A DNA stretch of 64,000 nucleotides from Nostoc sp. KVJ3 (GTDB taxonomy: Bacteria > Cyanobacteriota > Cyanobacteriia > Cyanobacteriales > Nostocaceae): assembly GCF_026127265.1 (NCBI RefSeq), contig NZ_WWFG01000002.1, forward strand, positions 2,542,001 to 2,606,000, written 5' to 3'. A program made the translations under genes and the position numbers. Shown here piece by piece: positions 17,889 through 26,042 of the stretch (its first letter is position 1; each line of letters begins with the position of its first letter). The notes beneath the pieces are model-generated. The model made no database searches and had not been told where the DNA came from. It saw nothing but the letters and a program-made list of their open reading frames with translations.

Positions 17889-18368
17889 ATCAAGTGAGGT
17901 ACAGATGATCTTAAAGGCACAGCAATGCTGTGCAACGCCACATCCTTCAAGTCGGGCATTGCCCGCCCAACGGAGTGGCTCCCCTACCTGTTGTGTAATT
18001 CATTTACCTGAAAAACGCTGTATTCGGCTGATTATTTCCGCTTCATCTCAACCAACTACTAAAAAACTCATAGCGATCGCTCTTTTAGCAATTATTTGTG
18101 AAGCTGCACAAAATCAACCCCGCATATAACAAGGAGATTTTACCCCCTGTTGCATAACAACTCACACAGAATTAGTATCAATGGCTAAGTGCGCTCAAAG
18201 TTCATAAAAATTAACATTTTGATTAAGTTGTGTTGATTTTACGCGAATAATTCTCAATTATTCAACGAATTTGTTGGGTTTGAGGGCTTGACTAAAAACA
18301 GTCACTTCTGATATTCTCAAATTACCCAATAAAATTAGCCTTTCCTATAAGTTTTTTTTGGTAATTAC
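17889..18368. other. Intergenic region between convergent genes, no gene seen
   Basis: A possible 74-residue frame at 17905-18129 has an unconvincing composition and no clear ribosome-binding site, so I do not call it. No strong terminator was recognised. Near 17930-17990 the text (GGCATTGCCCGCCCAACGG) resembles dispersed repeat material. Confidence 0.4.
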
Positions 18369-19571
18369 TCAAGTTTTGTTTATTACAGATACAGATGGCT
18401 TGTAATTATATAGCCATCTTTGAAAATCATCATTAACTGTCATTTGCTGCTCCCGTTGCCCATTAGCTGCTTCAGTATTGATATCGTAGTAGCGCATCTC
18501 ACCCAAAGCGCTGCGAGCCTGGATAATTTTTGTGCGTTCAAGGCGACGCTGTTCGTAGGTATTTAAAGCTTCTTGGAGATTAGTTGAATCAGCAAAACAC
18601 TCTCCCAGTTCATAAGCATCTTCAAAAGTGGTATTGGCTCCCTGTCCCATAGCTGGAGCCATTGGATGGGCTGCATCGCCTAAGAGAGTGACTTTGTTTT
18701 GACTCCAGTGAGTTAAGGTTGGGCGATCGCAAATCGGCCCTTCCCAAATTTGCCCGGCTGGTGTCGCTTCTACTACTGCGCGAAAGGATTCATCCCAATC
18801 AGCTAATTCATGGAGAATACGAGACTTGACTCGATCGGCGCTGTCGGAGAGGGAGTACTCAGGCGAGAACTTCCGACTAATCCAACTGGTATAGCCGCCG
18901 CCTACATTCAGAAGGTACATGAACTGTTGATTGCCTTTAATGAAAACTAATTCATAGTCGTTAAATAGCTCGTGGTGATATTTGATGACGGCACGCCAAC
19001 ACAGACTACCAATGTAATTAGGCTTACCCTCGCCAAATAAAGTTTCTCTGATTACAGAGTTAACGCCATCAGCCCCAATCAGCAAATCTGCATACACCGA
19101 TTTTTCACCATCAAAATGAATTTCCACACCGTTTTCATCTTGCTCAAAGCCGATACAGCGATGATTGAGATGAATGATATCAGATGGCAATCTCGATGCT
19201 AAGACTTGCTGGAGGCGATACCACCAAATAGTTAATAATGGCTGTCCATATTTCTCTAAATATTTGGTTTGGTTAGTTCGGATTGTTCCTCCCTGAATAT
19301 TCTTTAAAACCGTTTGGTGAACCTCGCATCCTGAAGCTTTGAGGGTTTCGACAATTCCCGGTGCGATCGCATCTAGAGAACTCAACCCATTAGGAGCTAG
19401 CCCTAGTCCAGTTCCAGCCGGACGAAATTCTTGGGCTTTTTCGTATACTTGAACGTCTATACCTTGGCTTCTCAGCGCTATAGCAGCAGCTAACCCACCT
19501 GGGCCAGCACCGACAATGGCAACTTTATCTACTATCGGTTTAGATAATTTCTGAGTTCGATTTATGTTCAT
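18369..19571 (-). CDS. FAD-dependent aromatic-type monooxygenase
   Basis: From ATG at 19571 this is a 400-residue group A flavoprotein hydroxylase. It has the Rossmann GxGxxG (VAIVGAGPGGLAAAIALRSQG), the DG motif (DLLIGADGVNSVIRE) and the GD motif (VTLLGDAAHPMAPAMGQGAN). It should use NAD(P)H and O2 to hydroxylate or epoxidise a small molecule. The closest types are salicylate hydroxylase, zeaxanthin epoxidase and FAD urate hydroxylase, and the sequence does not choose among them. A longer frame starting at 19610 adds 13 residues (MERLYSIPI), but those codons come from a dispersed hairpin repeat, so I prefer 19571. There is no signal peptide. It is monocistronic. Confidence 0.85.
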   Translation of the reverse strand: MNINRTQKLSKPIVDKVAIVGAGPGGLAAAIALRSQGIDVQVYEKAQEFRPAGTGLGLAPNGLSSLDAIAPGIVETLKASGCEVHQTVLKNIQGGTIRTNQTKYLEKYGQPLLTIWWYRLQQVLASRLPSDIIHLNHRCIGFEQDENGVEIHFDGEKSVYADLLIGADGVNSVIRETLFGEGKPNYIGSLCWRAVIKYHHELFNDYELVFIKGNQQFMYLLNVGGGYTSWISRKFSPEYSLSDSADRVKSRILHELADWDESFRAVVEATPAGQIWEGPICDRPTLTHWSQNKVTLLGDAAHPMAPAMGQGANTTFEDAYELGECFADSTNLQEALNTYEQRRLERTKIIQARSALGEMRYYDINTEAANGQREQQMTVNDDFQRWLYNYKPSVSVINKT

Positions 19572-19595
19572 ATTAGAAGTTTGAATCGGAATCGA

Positions 19596-19624
19596 GTAGA
19601 GACGTTCCATTGCAACGTCTCTAC
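19596..19624. repeat. Small palindromic repeat over the monooxygenase start
   Basis: The arms GTAGAGACGTT and AACGTCTCTAC with a seven-base loop form a strong hairpin. The text resembles the AGAGACG palindromes at 56263-56327 and 61924-61947, so it is one of a dispersed set. Confidence 0.6.
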
Positions 19625-19796
19625 AATAATTTTGAAATTACGCCTAAGTACTGTTTTAGTCAATCTTCCTCAAGAATCAACCCTGAATGATTGTTCTAAT
19701 TAGTTTGCATCAGTTTTGCAGTTGCTGGAAGTAACAAAAACTACACATACTCAGAAATTTTTCCAAATCCGACAAACTCGATTGAAGAAGGCATCT

Positions 19797-19965
19797 ATGC
19801 TGAGGGCAGAGGGCAGAAGGAACTTTTTCGTTGGGGATTCAGACCCCAACCAATTGTAAGCACCGTATAGACGGTGGGGTTTTATACCCAAGTTCGGTTC
19901 GGTCACAGGCAGAGGGAGGAGGCAGTATTCCCTTCTGCCTTCTGCCTCCTGCCCTCTGCCTTTCT
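19797..19965. repeat. Composite palindromic repeat block
   Basis: Purine-rich GGGCAGAGGGCAGAAGG at the left is mirrored by CCTTCTGCCTTCTGCC and CCTCCTGCCCTCTGCC at the right. These enclose inner palindromes (TTGGGGATTCAGACCCCAA; ACCGTATAGACGGT). The nesting suggests one repeat inserted in another. No gene is supported in 19611-20098. Confidence 0.6.
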
Positions 19966-20098
19966 TGATAAATACCATTACATCGATTTTGGCGATAAAT
20001 TCCCGAAATTGGACTTTTAAATTTCATAAACTTACTGTAACGGAAGTAAGCTTGCTGTATCATCTTCATATTCAAAAAAATTGTGAAGAGGAGTTTGT

Positions 20099-20611
20099 AT
20101 GAAATTTAAATCAGCTTCCCTATGCATTGGCTTAAGCCTTCTGAGTTTTTCAGTCAGTTCATTGCCGCGTTTTGTAAATTCACCAAAAGTTCTTGCCCAA
20201 GAAGTTAGCTCTTCATGCCCTCTAGCATCTGATATTGCCGTTACCTTCTTAGATTCTAAATGTCAGGAAGTCAAACTAGAACATCCTAAGACTTTTTATC
20301 GCTACTATAGTAGCAGTCAGAACAAGTATGGTAGGTATTTAACAACTAACAAATATAAAACAAATGTCGAAGTAATCAAAAATCTAGCTCTGAATCAAGC
20401 ATGGGGTAATCAAGCCACTATCATAGAAAAAGTAACATTACCAGCAGGAACGACAATTTATCAAGGAATTGTTGCCCCTCAAGCACCTACAAAATGTTAT
20501 CCAGGGGGTGGTCAACAGATATTCATTCAAGATTCCAAAGATCCAAATATCAAGTGGTCTGAGGGAAAAAATCTCGTTGTAAAACCTTTTAGTTGTCCGT
20601 CAAATTCATGA
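20099..20611 (+). CDS. Exported protein of unknown function, ART-like flavour
   Basis: The 170-residue product has a Sec signal peptide (MKFKSASLCIGLSLLSFSVSS, cleavage probably after VLA near residue 34). The mature part contains FYRYYSSSQNKYGRYLTTNKY, VTLPAGTTIYQGIVAPQ and YPGGGQQIFI, with several cysteines that could form disulfides. The run R-x-Y, GRYLTT, AGTTIYxG and GGGxQ recalls ADP-ribosyltransferase-like toxin domains. This is only a resemblance and no catalytic residues can be named. Its stop overlaps the start of the next gene (ATGA), so the two are made together. A ribosome-binding site GAGGAG lies just before the start. Confidence 0.6.
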   Translation: MKFKSASLCIGLSLLSFSVSSLPRFVNSPKVLAQEVSSSCPLASDIAVTFLDSKCQEVKLEHPKTFYRYYSSSQNKYGRYLTTNKYKTNVEVIKNLALNQAWGNQATIIEKVTLPAGTTIYQGIVAPQAPTKCYPGGGQQIFIQDSKDPNIKWSEGKNLVVKPFSCPSNS

Positions 20612-20889
20612 AAACTAAGACAGAAGAATTTATCAAGCTAATCGACCAAGCATCTGACATTGCTGAACAAACGCTTAAAGATAAACCGGAGTTTTCAGAA
20701 CCTTTAAATAATGCGATCGCTGCCTTACAATCTATTAAAACCAAGACACTAAACGATCGGCTTGAACCATCGGAAAAAACTGCAACTCTTGGTTTAGCAC
20801 GTGGTGTAGCGGATTGGATTGAGCCGTTAGATTCGCCATTGTTAAAAGCTGTAGGTGCAATAGAGGAATATTACCAAAAAAACCTCTAA
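20608..20889 (+). CDS. Small cytoplasmic partner protein, 93 aa, unknown
   Basis: The ATG at 20608 overlaps the TGA of the exported-protein gene by 4 bp. The product (MKTKTEEFIKLIDQASDIAE ... AIEEYYQKNL) is acidic, helical, and lacks a signal peptide or membrane segment. A GTG at 20593 would add five residues but sits inside the preceding gene. A coupled small cytoplasmic protein after an exported protein is the layout of some toxin/immunity and enzyme/inhibitor pairs. No family is recognised, and this role is inference from context only. Confidence 0.6.
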   Translation: MKTKTEEFIKLIDQASDIAEQTLKDKPEFSEPLNNAIAALQSIKTKTLNDRLEPSEKTATLGLARGVADWIEPLDSPLLKAVGAIEEYYQKNL

Positions 20890-20962
20890 ATTACCTATCT
20901 ATATCAATTCTCGCATGGAAGCAATACATTCTGATCTCACTTCCATTCCTCTCTCCTAAAAG

Positions 20963-21226
20963 GCTACGGTGTACACACATCTCTGTAGAAACCCAAAATC
21001 GTTGGAGATCCCCCTAAATCCCCTTACAAAGGGGGACTTTAAGAGACTTTTGCCCCCCCTTTTTAAGCTACGGTGTACACACAAGTCTGAAATAGCTGAA
21101 AAACCCAAGGTTTTACCCCACCCTAACCCTCCCCGTATGTATTGGGGAGGGAACAAGATTTTCCGGTTTCCCCCCTTTATAAGGGGGGATTAAGGGGGGT
21201 AATTAGACTTGTGTGTACACCGTAGC
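20963..21226. mobile_element. Composite 264-bp MITE with 9-bp target duplication
   Basis: The ends are GCTACGGTGTACACAC and its complement. The 9-bp duplication TCCTAAAAG lies at 20954-20962 and 21227-21235. A third, direct copy of the left end occurs internally at about 21067-21082, so the element looks like two units sharing one outer end. The interior contains G/C-tract palindromes. The target itself was a perfect palindrome: ATTCCTCTCTCCT and AGGAGAGAGGAAT arms are rejoined when the element is removed. Confidence 0.8.
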
Positions 21227-21421
21227 TCCTAAAAGGAGAGAGGAATGGAATCTTACTCCCCAACGTTAGTAGGGAAGGGGCTGTTCTTGTTAGGTCTGTA
21301 TTCTATGCGATTAAGAATTGCTATAGTCATTTCCCCGAAACAGTGCTGACTAATAATTCTCATTTTTAACTCAGTCCTGTTTTGCTAAAAGTAATAAATG
21401 TAATTATTATCTGCATAAAAC

Positions 21422-21970
21422 ATGGAAAAAAATTCCTTAGTTCCAATAACTTCAAACCCTCTTAACCCGGAAGTGAAAATATTCGGTTTCGAGGAAGTAG
21501 AATTATCATTAAACATCAATCGTGTATCCTACTCCTTGAAACTAGAACCTCGCGTTACTTTACTTGATGCACTGCGGGAAAAATTAGGTTTGATGGGGAC
21601 TAAAAAAGCTTGCGATCGCGGCGAATGTGGTGCATGCACTGTATTAGTTAATAATCGGCGAATTAATTCTTGTATGACTCTAGCAGTGATGCACATCGAT
21701 AATGAAATTACCACAATTGAGGGATTAGCACAAGATGGCAAACTCCATCCCATGCAAACAGCCTTTATTACCCATGATGCTTTTCAATGTGGTTACTGCA
21801 CATCGGGTCAAATTCTCTCAGCCGTAGGGATGATATTAGAAGAATCACCAATATCTGAGGCAGAAATTAGAGAAAAGATGAGTGGAAACCTTTGCCGTTG
21901 TGGAGCATACCCTAATATTATTGCCGCAATTCAGGATGTGCTAGAGGAAATGGAAAATGCAGCCATTTAG
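21422..21970 (+). CDS. Aldehyde oxidoreductase [2Fe-2S] subunit (PaoA/YagT-like)
   Basis: The 182-residue product is the iron-sulfur subunit of a xanthine oxidase-family molybdoenzyme. The plant-type cluster ligands are in CDRGECGACTVLV (with C downstream in INSC). The second cluster is bound by QCGYCTSGQ and GNLCRCGAYPNI. The E. coli counterpart PaoA has a Tat signal. Here the N-terminus (MEKNSLVPITSNPLNPE) has none, so this enzyme is probably cytoplasmic. The next gene starts 14 bp before this one ends. Electrons should pass from the molybdenum centre through this subunit to FAD. Confidence 0.92.
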   Translation: MEKNSLVPITSNPLNPEVKIFGFEEVELSLNINRVSYSLKLEPRVTLLDALREKLGLMGTKKACDRGECGACTVLVNNRRINSCMTLAVMHIDNEITTIEGLAQDGKLHPMQTAFITHDAFQCGYCTSGQILSAVGMILEESPISEAEIREKMSGNLCRCGAYPNIIAAIQDVLEEMENAAI

Positions 21971-22934
21971 TTATGCTAAAGTTACTTCCCCAGAAACTGC
22001 GATCGCAACAGTCAATCAAGACGCAAATTCTGCATTTATTGCTGGTGGTACAGATTTACTCGGATTAATGAAAGATGGAGTTCAAACCGCAAATATATTA
22101 ATTGATATTAATAGTTTGCCTTTAACAAATATTGAATCTCAACCTCATGGAATCCGTATTGGTGCTATCTCCCGAATGAGTGATGTCGCTTTTCATCCCC
22201 AAATTCAGGAATGTTATCCCGTAATTAGTCAAGCACTGTTACAAAGTGCTTCACCGCAACTGCGAAATATGGCAACAGTAGGCGGTAATTTACTGCAACG
22301 AGTCCGTTGTGGCTACTTTCGCGATTCGGTTTTTCCCTGCAATAAACGCACTCCCAGTATAGGTTGTGCCGCAATTACAGGCTACAATCGAATGCACGCT
22401 ATTTTCGGGGCGAGTAAACATTGTATTGCCGTTCATCCTTCCGATTTAGCTGTAGCACTAACGGCATTAGATGCGGTAATTTGCATCCAAGGGACAGAAA
22501 AAGCGCGTCGCATTTCAATTCATGATTTTTATCTCTTACCAGGTGAAACACCAGAAAAAGAAACTCTATTACAGCCAGGAGAATTAATTGTCGCTATTGA
22601 AATTCCAAATTTTGCATATAAGTCTTATTATTTAAAAGTTAGGGATCGAGCTTCCTACGAATTTGCTCTTGTTTCTGTAGCTGTTGCTGTAGAGGTAGAA
22701 CAAGCCACGATCAAATCAGCACGCATCGCTTTTGGAGGAGTAGCACCCAAACCTTGGCGTAGTTGGGAAGTTGAAGAATTCCTCAAAGGCAAAGCAATTA
22801 ATGAAGCTACTTTTATAGCCGCAGGAGAAACAGCCGTTAAAGAAGCCAAACCCCAAACCCACAATGAATTCAAAATTGAATTAGTCAAACGCGCTTTAAT
22901 ACGTGCGCTTTCAGTTGTGACAGAAAAATTATGA
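21957..22934 (+). CDS. Aldehyde oxidoreductase FAD subunit with extra Fe-S site (PaoB/YagS-like)
   Basis: The 325-residue product has the FAD-binding signatures AGGTDLLGLMKDG and ATVGGNLLQ. The insert RVRCGYFRDSVFPCNKRTPSIGCAAITGYNR, with HCIAVHPSDLAVAL after it, is typical of PaoB rather than of plain xanthine dehydrogenases. In PaoB these cysteines hold an additional [4Fe-4S] cluster. The gene overlaps its neighbours by 14 bp and 4 bp. The substrate is probably an aldehyde. Physiological use in the host is not evident from context. Confidence 0.9.
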   Translation: MQPFSYAKVTSPETAIATVNQDANSAFIAGGTDLLGLMKDGVQTANILIDINSLPLTNIESQPHGIRIGAISRMSDVAFHPQIQECYPVISQALLQSASPQLRNMATVGGNLLQRVRCGYFRDSVFPCNKRTPSIGCAAITGYNRMHAIFGASKHCIAVHPSDLAVALTALDAVICIQGTEKARRISIHDFYLLPGETPEKETLLQPGELIVAIEIPNFAYKSYYLKVRDRASYEFALVSVAVAVEVEQATIKSARIAFGGVAPKPWRSWEVEEFLKGKAINEATFIAAGETAVKEAKPQTHNEFKIELVKRALIRALSVVTEKL

Positions 22935-25120
22935 ATAAAATTATCGGTAAACCACTCGATCGCGTTGATGGTAGACTCAAAGTTACCGGAGAAGCGCCTT
23001 ACACAGCCGATGTGCCCATAGAGAATTTAACTTATGGAGTAATTTTTCAAAGCGCGATCGCAAACGGTAAAATTATCCAAATAGACACATCCGCCGCCGT
23101 TGCCGTCCCTGGTGTCCTAGATATCGTTACTTACCAACAAACCCCATCGCTGGTAAAAATCCCCTTCTTCCCCTCTCCACAACCCCAGCCAACCGAAAAA
23201 GACGATAATATTTACTACGATGGTCAACATTTGGGAATCGTCATTGCCCAAACTTTAGAACAAGCCGAAACCGCCGCCTCCAAGATAAAAATTATCTACG
23301 AAGAAGCCACTGCAACAGTCACGATGGCACATGCAGAGATATTTGAACCCGAATCAATATTTTTTGGCATGATGCCGGGTAAAATCACCAGAGGAGACGT
23401 TGAATCAGGGAAAGCCCAAGCAGATGTTCTGGTAGAGGAGAATTATACCACACCAATGGAACATCATAATCCCCTTGAACCTTCTGGAACGATCGCAATG
23501 TGGGAAGGGGATAATTTGACTCTGTATGAAACCACTCAAGGCATTTCGGCAACCCAGAGAGGAATTGCATCTGTGCTGAATATTCCTCAAGAGAATGTCC
23601 GTGTCATCTCCAAATATTTAGGCGGAGGATTTGGTTGTAAAGCGCTGTTGCGATCGCATACAATCTTAGCTGCGATCGCCTCTCGTCAAGTAAAGCGCCC
23701 TGTAAAAGTTGTACTAACGCGATCGCAAATGTACACCTCTTGCGGCCACAGATCCCAAACTCAACAACATTTAACATTAGGTGCAACCAAGGAAGGCAAA
23801 TTAACCCTTATCAATCACATTGGTACATCCTTAACTTCCCTCTTTGATGACTTCGTGGAACCTGTTGGCGTAGCCACAACGATGATGTACGCCTGTCCTA
23901 ATTTGGAAATTAAATACCGTTTGGCACGGATGAATACTGGCACACCAACCTTTATGCGCGGGCCAGGAGAAGCGACGGGGATGTTTGCCCTAGAATCGGC
24001 AATGGACGAACTAGCTTATGCCTTAAATATTGACCCAATTGAACTAAGATTAATAAATCATGCAGATATCGAGCCGCATAAAAGATTACCTTGGTCAAGT
24101 AAATCCCTGAAACAATGTTATCAAAAAGGGGCAGAAATTTTTGGTTGGTTACAACGCAACCCAGTTCCCCGTTCTATGGGAGATGGTTATTTTCTAATTG
24201 GTTGGGGAATGGCAAGTGCGACATTTCCTAGCAACTCTAGAACTGCATCAGTCAAAGTAGAAATTTTTGCTAATGGTAAAGTTAAAGTCCAAAGTGGTAC
24301 TCAAGACATCGGTACAGGAACTTATACAGTGATGACGCAGGTAGCTGCTGAAGTATTAGGCTTACCAGTGCAATTTGAATTAGGCGATAGCAATTTTCCT
24401 CAAGCGCCGATTGCAGGTAACTCAATGACAGTTGGTAGCGTTTCCCCAGCAGTGCATCAAGCTGCGATCGCTATTCGGGATAAAATAATTCAAATGGCGA
24501 TCGAAGATCCAAATTCTCTACTTTATGGATCTCAACCAGAAGATATTACCGTCGAATCAGGGCAAATATTTTTAAAACAAGATCCATCGAAGCGAGACAG
24601 TTACACCGAGATTTTGCATCGTCATCGTTTAGAGAGTTTAGAAGTTACAGAAGAATCTTCACTTAGCCCAGAAAGCAAAGAATACGCCAAACACTCATTT
24701 GGTGCAATCTTTGTCGAAGTTGCAGTTGATGAATTATTGGGAGAAATTAAAATTAGACGTTGCGTAGGCGTTTATGATGCAGGGCTAATTCTCAACTACA
24801 AGACAGCGCGGAGTCAAGTTTTAGGAGGAATTACATGGGGGATAGGCATGGCGCTGATGGAGAAAACTGTAATAGATGCCAATCAGGGCAGAATAGTTGG
24901 TGCTAACCTTTCCGATTACCTGATTCCCGTTCATGCAGATATCCCCAATATGGAAGTGCAATTTATTGAAGAACACGACCCTTATGTGAATGCACTAGGA
25001 ACCAAAAGCTTAGGGGAACTTCCGATTGTTGGGGTAGCGGCAGCCATCTCTAACGCAGTCTATCATGCCACAGGTAAACGGATTCGTGATTTGCCAATTA
25101 CACCAGATAAATTGCTGTAA
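22931..25120 (+). CDS. Aldehyde oxidoreductase molybdopterin subunit (PaoC/YagR-like)
   Basis: The 729-residue product has nearly the E. coli PaoC length (about 730). It opens IGKPLDRVDGRLKVTGEAPYTAD. It contains the cofactor-binding segments YLGGGFGCKA, FMRGPGEATGMFALE, GTQDIGTGTYT and GNSMTVGS. The C-terminal GTKSLGELPIVGVAAAI carries the base-catalyst glutamate expected in this family. The start ATGA overlaps the previous stop. No maturation chaperone of the PaoD/XdhC type follows in the window, so cofactor insertion must rely on a gene elsewhere. A 12-bp hairpin follows the stop. Confidence 0.93.
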   Translation: MNKIIGKPLDRVDGRLKVTGEAPYTADVPIENLTYGVIFQSAIANGKIIQIDTSAAVAVPGVLDIVTYQQTPSLVKIPFFPSPQPQPTEKDDNIYYDGQHLGIVIAQTLEQAETAASKIKIIYEEATATVTMAHAEIFEPESIFFGMMPGKITRGDVESGKAQADVLVEENYTTPMEHHNPLEPSGTIAMWEGDNLTLYETTQGISATQRGIASVLNIPQENVRVISKYLGGGFGCKALLRSHTILAAIASRQVKRPVKVVLTRSQMYTSCGHRSQTQQHLTLGATKEGKLTLINHIGTSLTSLFDDFVEPVGVATTMMYACPNLEIKYRLARMNTGTPTFMRGPGEATGMFALESAMDELAYALNIDPIELRLINHADIEPHKRLPWSSKSLKQCYQKGAEIFGWLQRNPVPRSMGDGYFLIGWGMASATFPSNSRTASVKVEIFANGKVKVQSGTQDIGTGTYTVMTQVAAEVLGLPVQFELGDSNFPQAPIAGNSMTVGSVSPAVHQAAIAIRDKIIQMAIEDPNSLLYGSQPEDITVESGQIFLKQDPSKRDSYTEILHRHRLESLEVTEESSLSPESKEYAKHSFGAIFVEVAVDELLGEIKIRRCVGVYDAGLILNYKTARSQVLGGITWGIGMALMEKTVIDANQGRIVGANLSDYLIPVHADIPNMEVQFIEEHDPYVNALGTKSLGELPIVGVAAAISNAVYHATGKRIRDLPITPDKLL

Positions 25121-25128
25121 ATAGTTTT

Positions 25129-25162
25129 ATAGTTTGCGCTTTGGCGCTACAGCGCAAACTAT
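25129..25162 (+). terminator. Terminator of the aldehyde oxidoreductase operon
   Basis: The perfect 12-bp arms ATAGTTTGCGCT and AGCGCAAACTAT start 9 bp after the stop codon. The tail is only weakly T-rich (GAATACCTATTTT). Confidence 0.65.
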
Positions 25163-25222
25163 GAATACCTATTTTACTCTGTGACAGTTATATCATGTAC
25201 GCTTGATTGCTTATTAAACCCG

Positions 25223-25298
25223 AAGAACCCCACCCCGCCAAAGCTATGCTTTGTCTCCCCTCCCCGCTTGCGGGGAGGGGTTGGGGGTGGGGTTCTTT
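25223..25298. repeat. G/C-tract palindrome between convergent genes
   Basis: Outer arms GAAGAACCCCACCCC and GGGGTGGGGTTCTTTT enclose an inner CCCCTCCCCGC/GCGGGGAGGGG stem. This Nostoc-type repeat probably works as a bidirectional terminator between the oxidoreductase operon and ruvC, with a T-run on the + side. Confidence 0.6.
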
Positions 25299-25376
25299 TA
25301 TTATGGGTAATTTGGCGGACATGATATTAGTCAAGGACTTTACGAGTTAGTCAAGAAGTTTATTGTTTGCGTACAC

Positions 25377-25868
25377 TTAGACCTGATACCAAGCAGTCAA
25401 TGCTACCGCCAGAGCATCAGCAGCATCATCAGGCTTGGGAATTTCATCTAAATCCAACTCTCGCGCCACCGCCTCTTGCACTTCAGACTTATCAGCATTA
25501 CCATAGCCTGTTAAAGCTTGCTTAATTTGAGCAGGAGTAAACTCTACATAGGGAAGACGACGCTGCCCCAACACCAAAATTAGTACACCCCGCGCTTGTG
25601 CAACCAAGATTGTATTTGACATCCGATAGAAGAATAGTTTCTCGATCGCAACCAAATCTGGTTTAAATTCCTCCATCACGGTGTGTAAATCATCAAACAA
25701 GGTACATAGGCGCTGTCCCATTTCTACATCAGCTGACGTTTTAATTACCCCAAAATCTAGCATATTTACTGTAGTTTCTTGTACCTTATTGGGAATTTGT
25801 GTGCAGGTAATTACCCCAAATCCTAAAGTTGCCAGTCCGGGGTCTAATCCTAAAATTCGTTTTTCCAT
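25377..25868 (-). CDS. ruvC: Holliday junction resolvase RuvC
   Basis: The 163-residue protein has the usual RuvC length. It cuts Holliday junctions symmetrically during recombination and repair, with RuvAB. The catalytic acids are visible: Asp9 (GLDPGLATLGFG), Glu76 (AIEKLFFYR), Asp148 and Asp151 (PDDAADALAVAL). The segment TPAQIKQALTGYGNADKSEV is the conserved DNA-contact region. The start ATG at 25868 gives MEKRILGLDPG, the normal N-terminus. It is transcribed away from yvcK, with 174 bp between the two starts. Confidence 0.97.
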   Translation of the reverse strand: MEKRILGLDPGLATLGFGVITCTQIPNKVQETTVNMLDFGVIKTSADVEMGQRLCTLFDDLHTVMEEFKPDLVAIEKLFFYRMSNTILVAQARGVLILVLGQRRLPYVEFTPAQIKQALTGYGNADKSEVQEAVARELDLDEIPKPDDAADALAVALTAWYQV

Positions 25869-26042
25869 TCAATTCACTTTTGCTAAGTCACGCTATTGTT
25901 TAAGTGGGAATACTGGCAATCTTAACCACTTGCTCTTAGTCTAATGGAATAGACAAATATAATAGTTTCACGCCTACTATTTGAAACCAAGTGGTGTACA
26001 TTTTCTGTTAATTATTGTTTGTAGCACTGCTGTAAATCAGGT

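Noticed and set aside
17905..18129. 74-residue + strand frame
   Set aside because: No ribosome-binding site, odd composition, overlaps repeat-like sequence, and no family resemblance.
18369..19571. Assignment as urate hydroxylase in a purine pathway with the molybdoenzyme
   Set aside because: The molybdoenzyme is PaoABC-like rather than xanthine dehydrogenase, the genes are divergent and 1.8 kb apart, and no active-site residue decides it.
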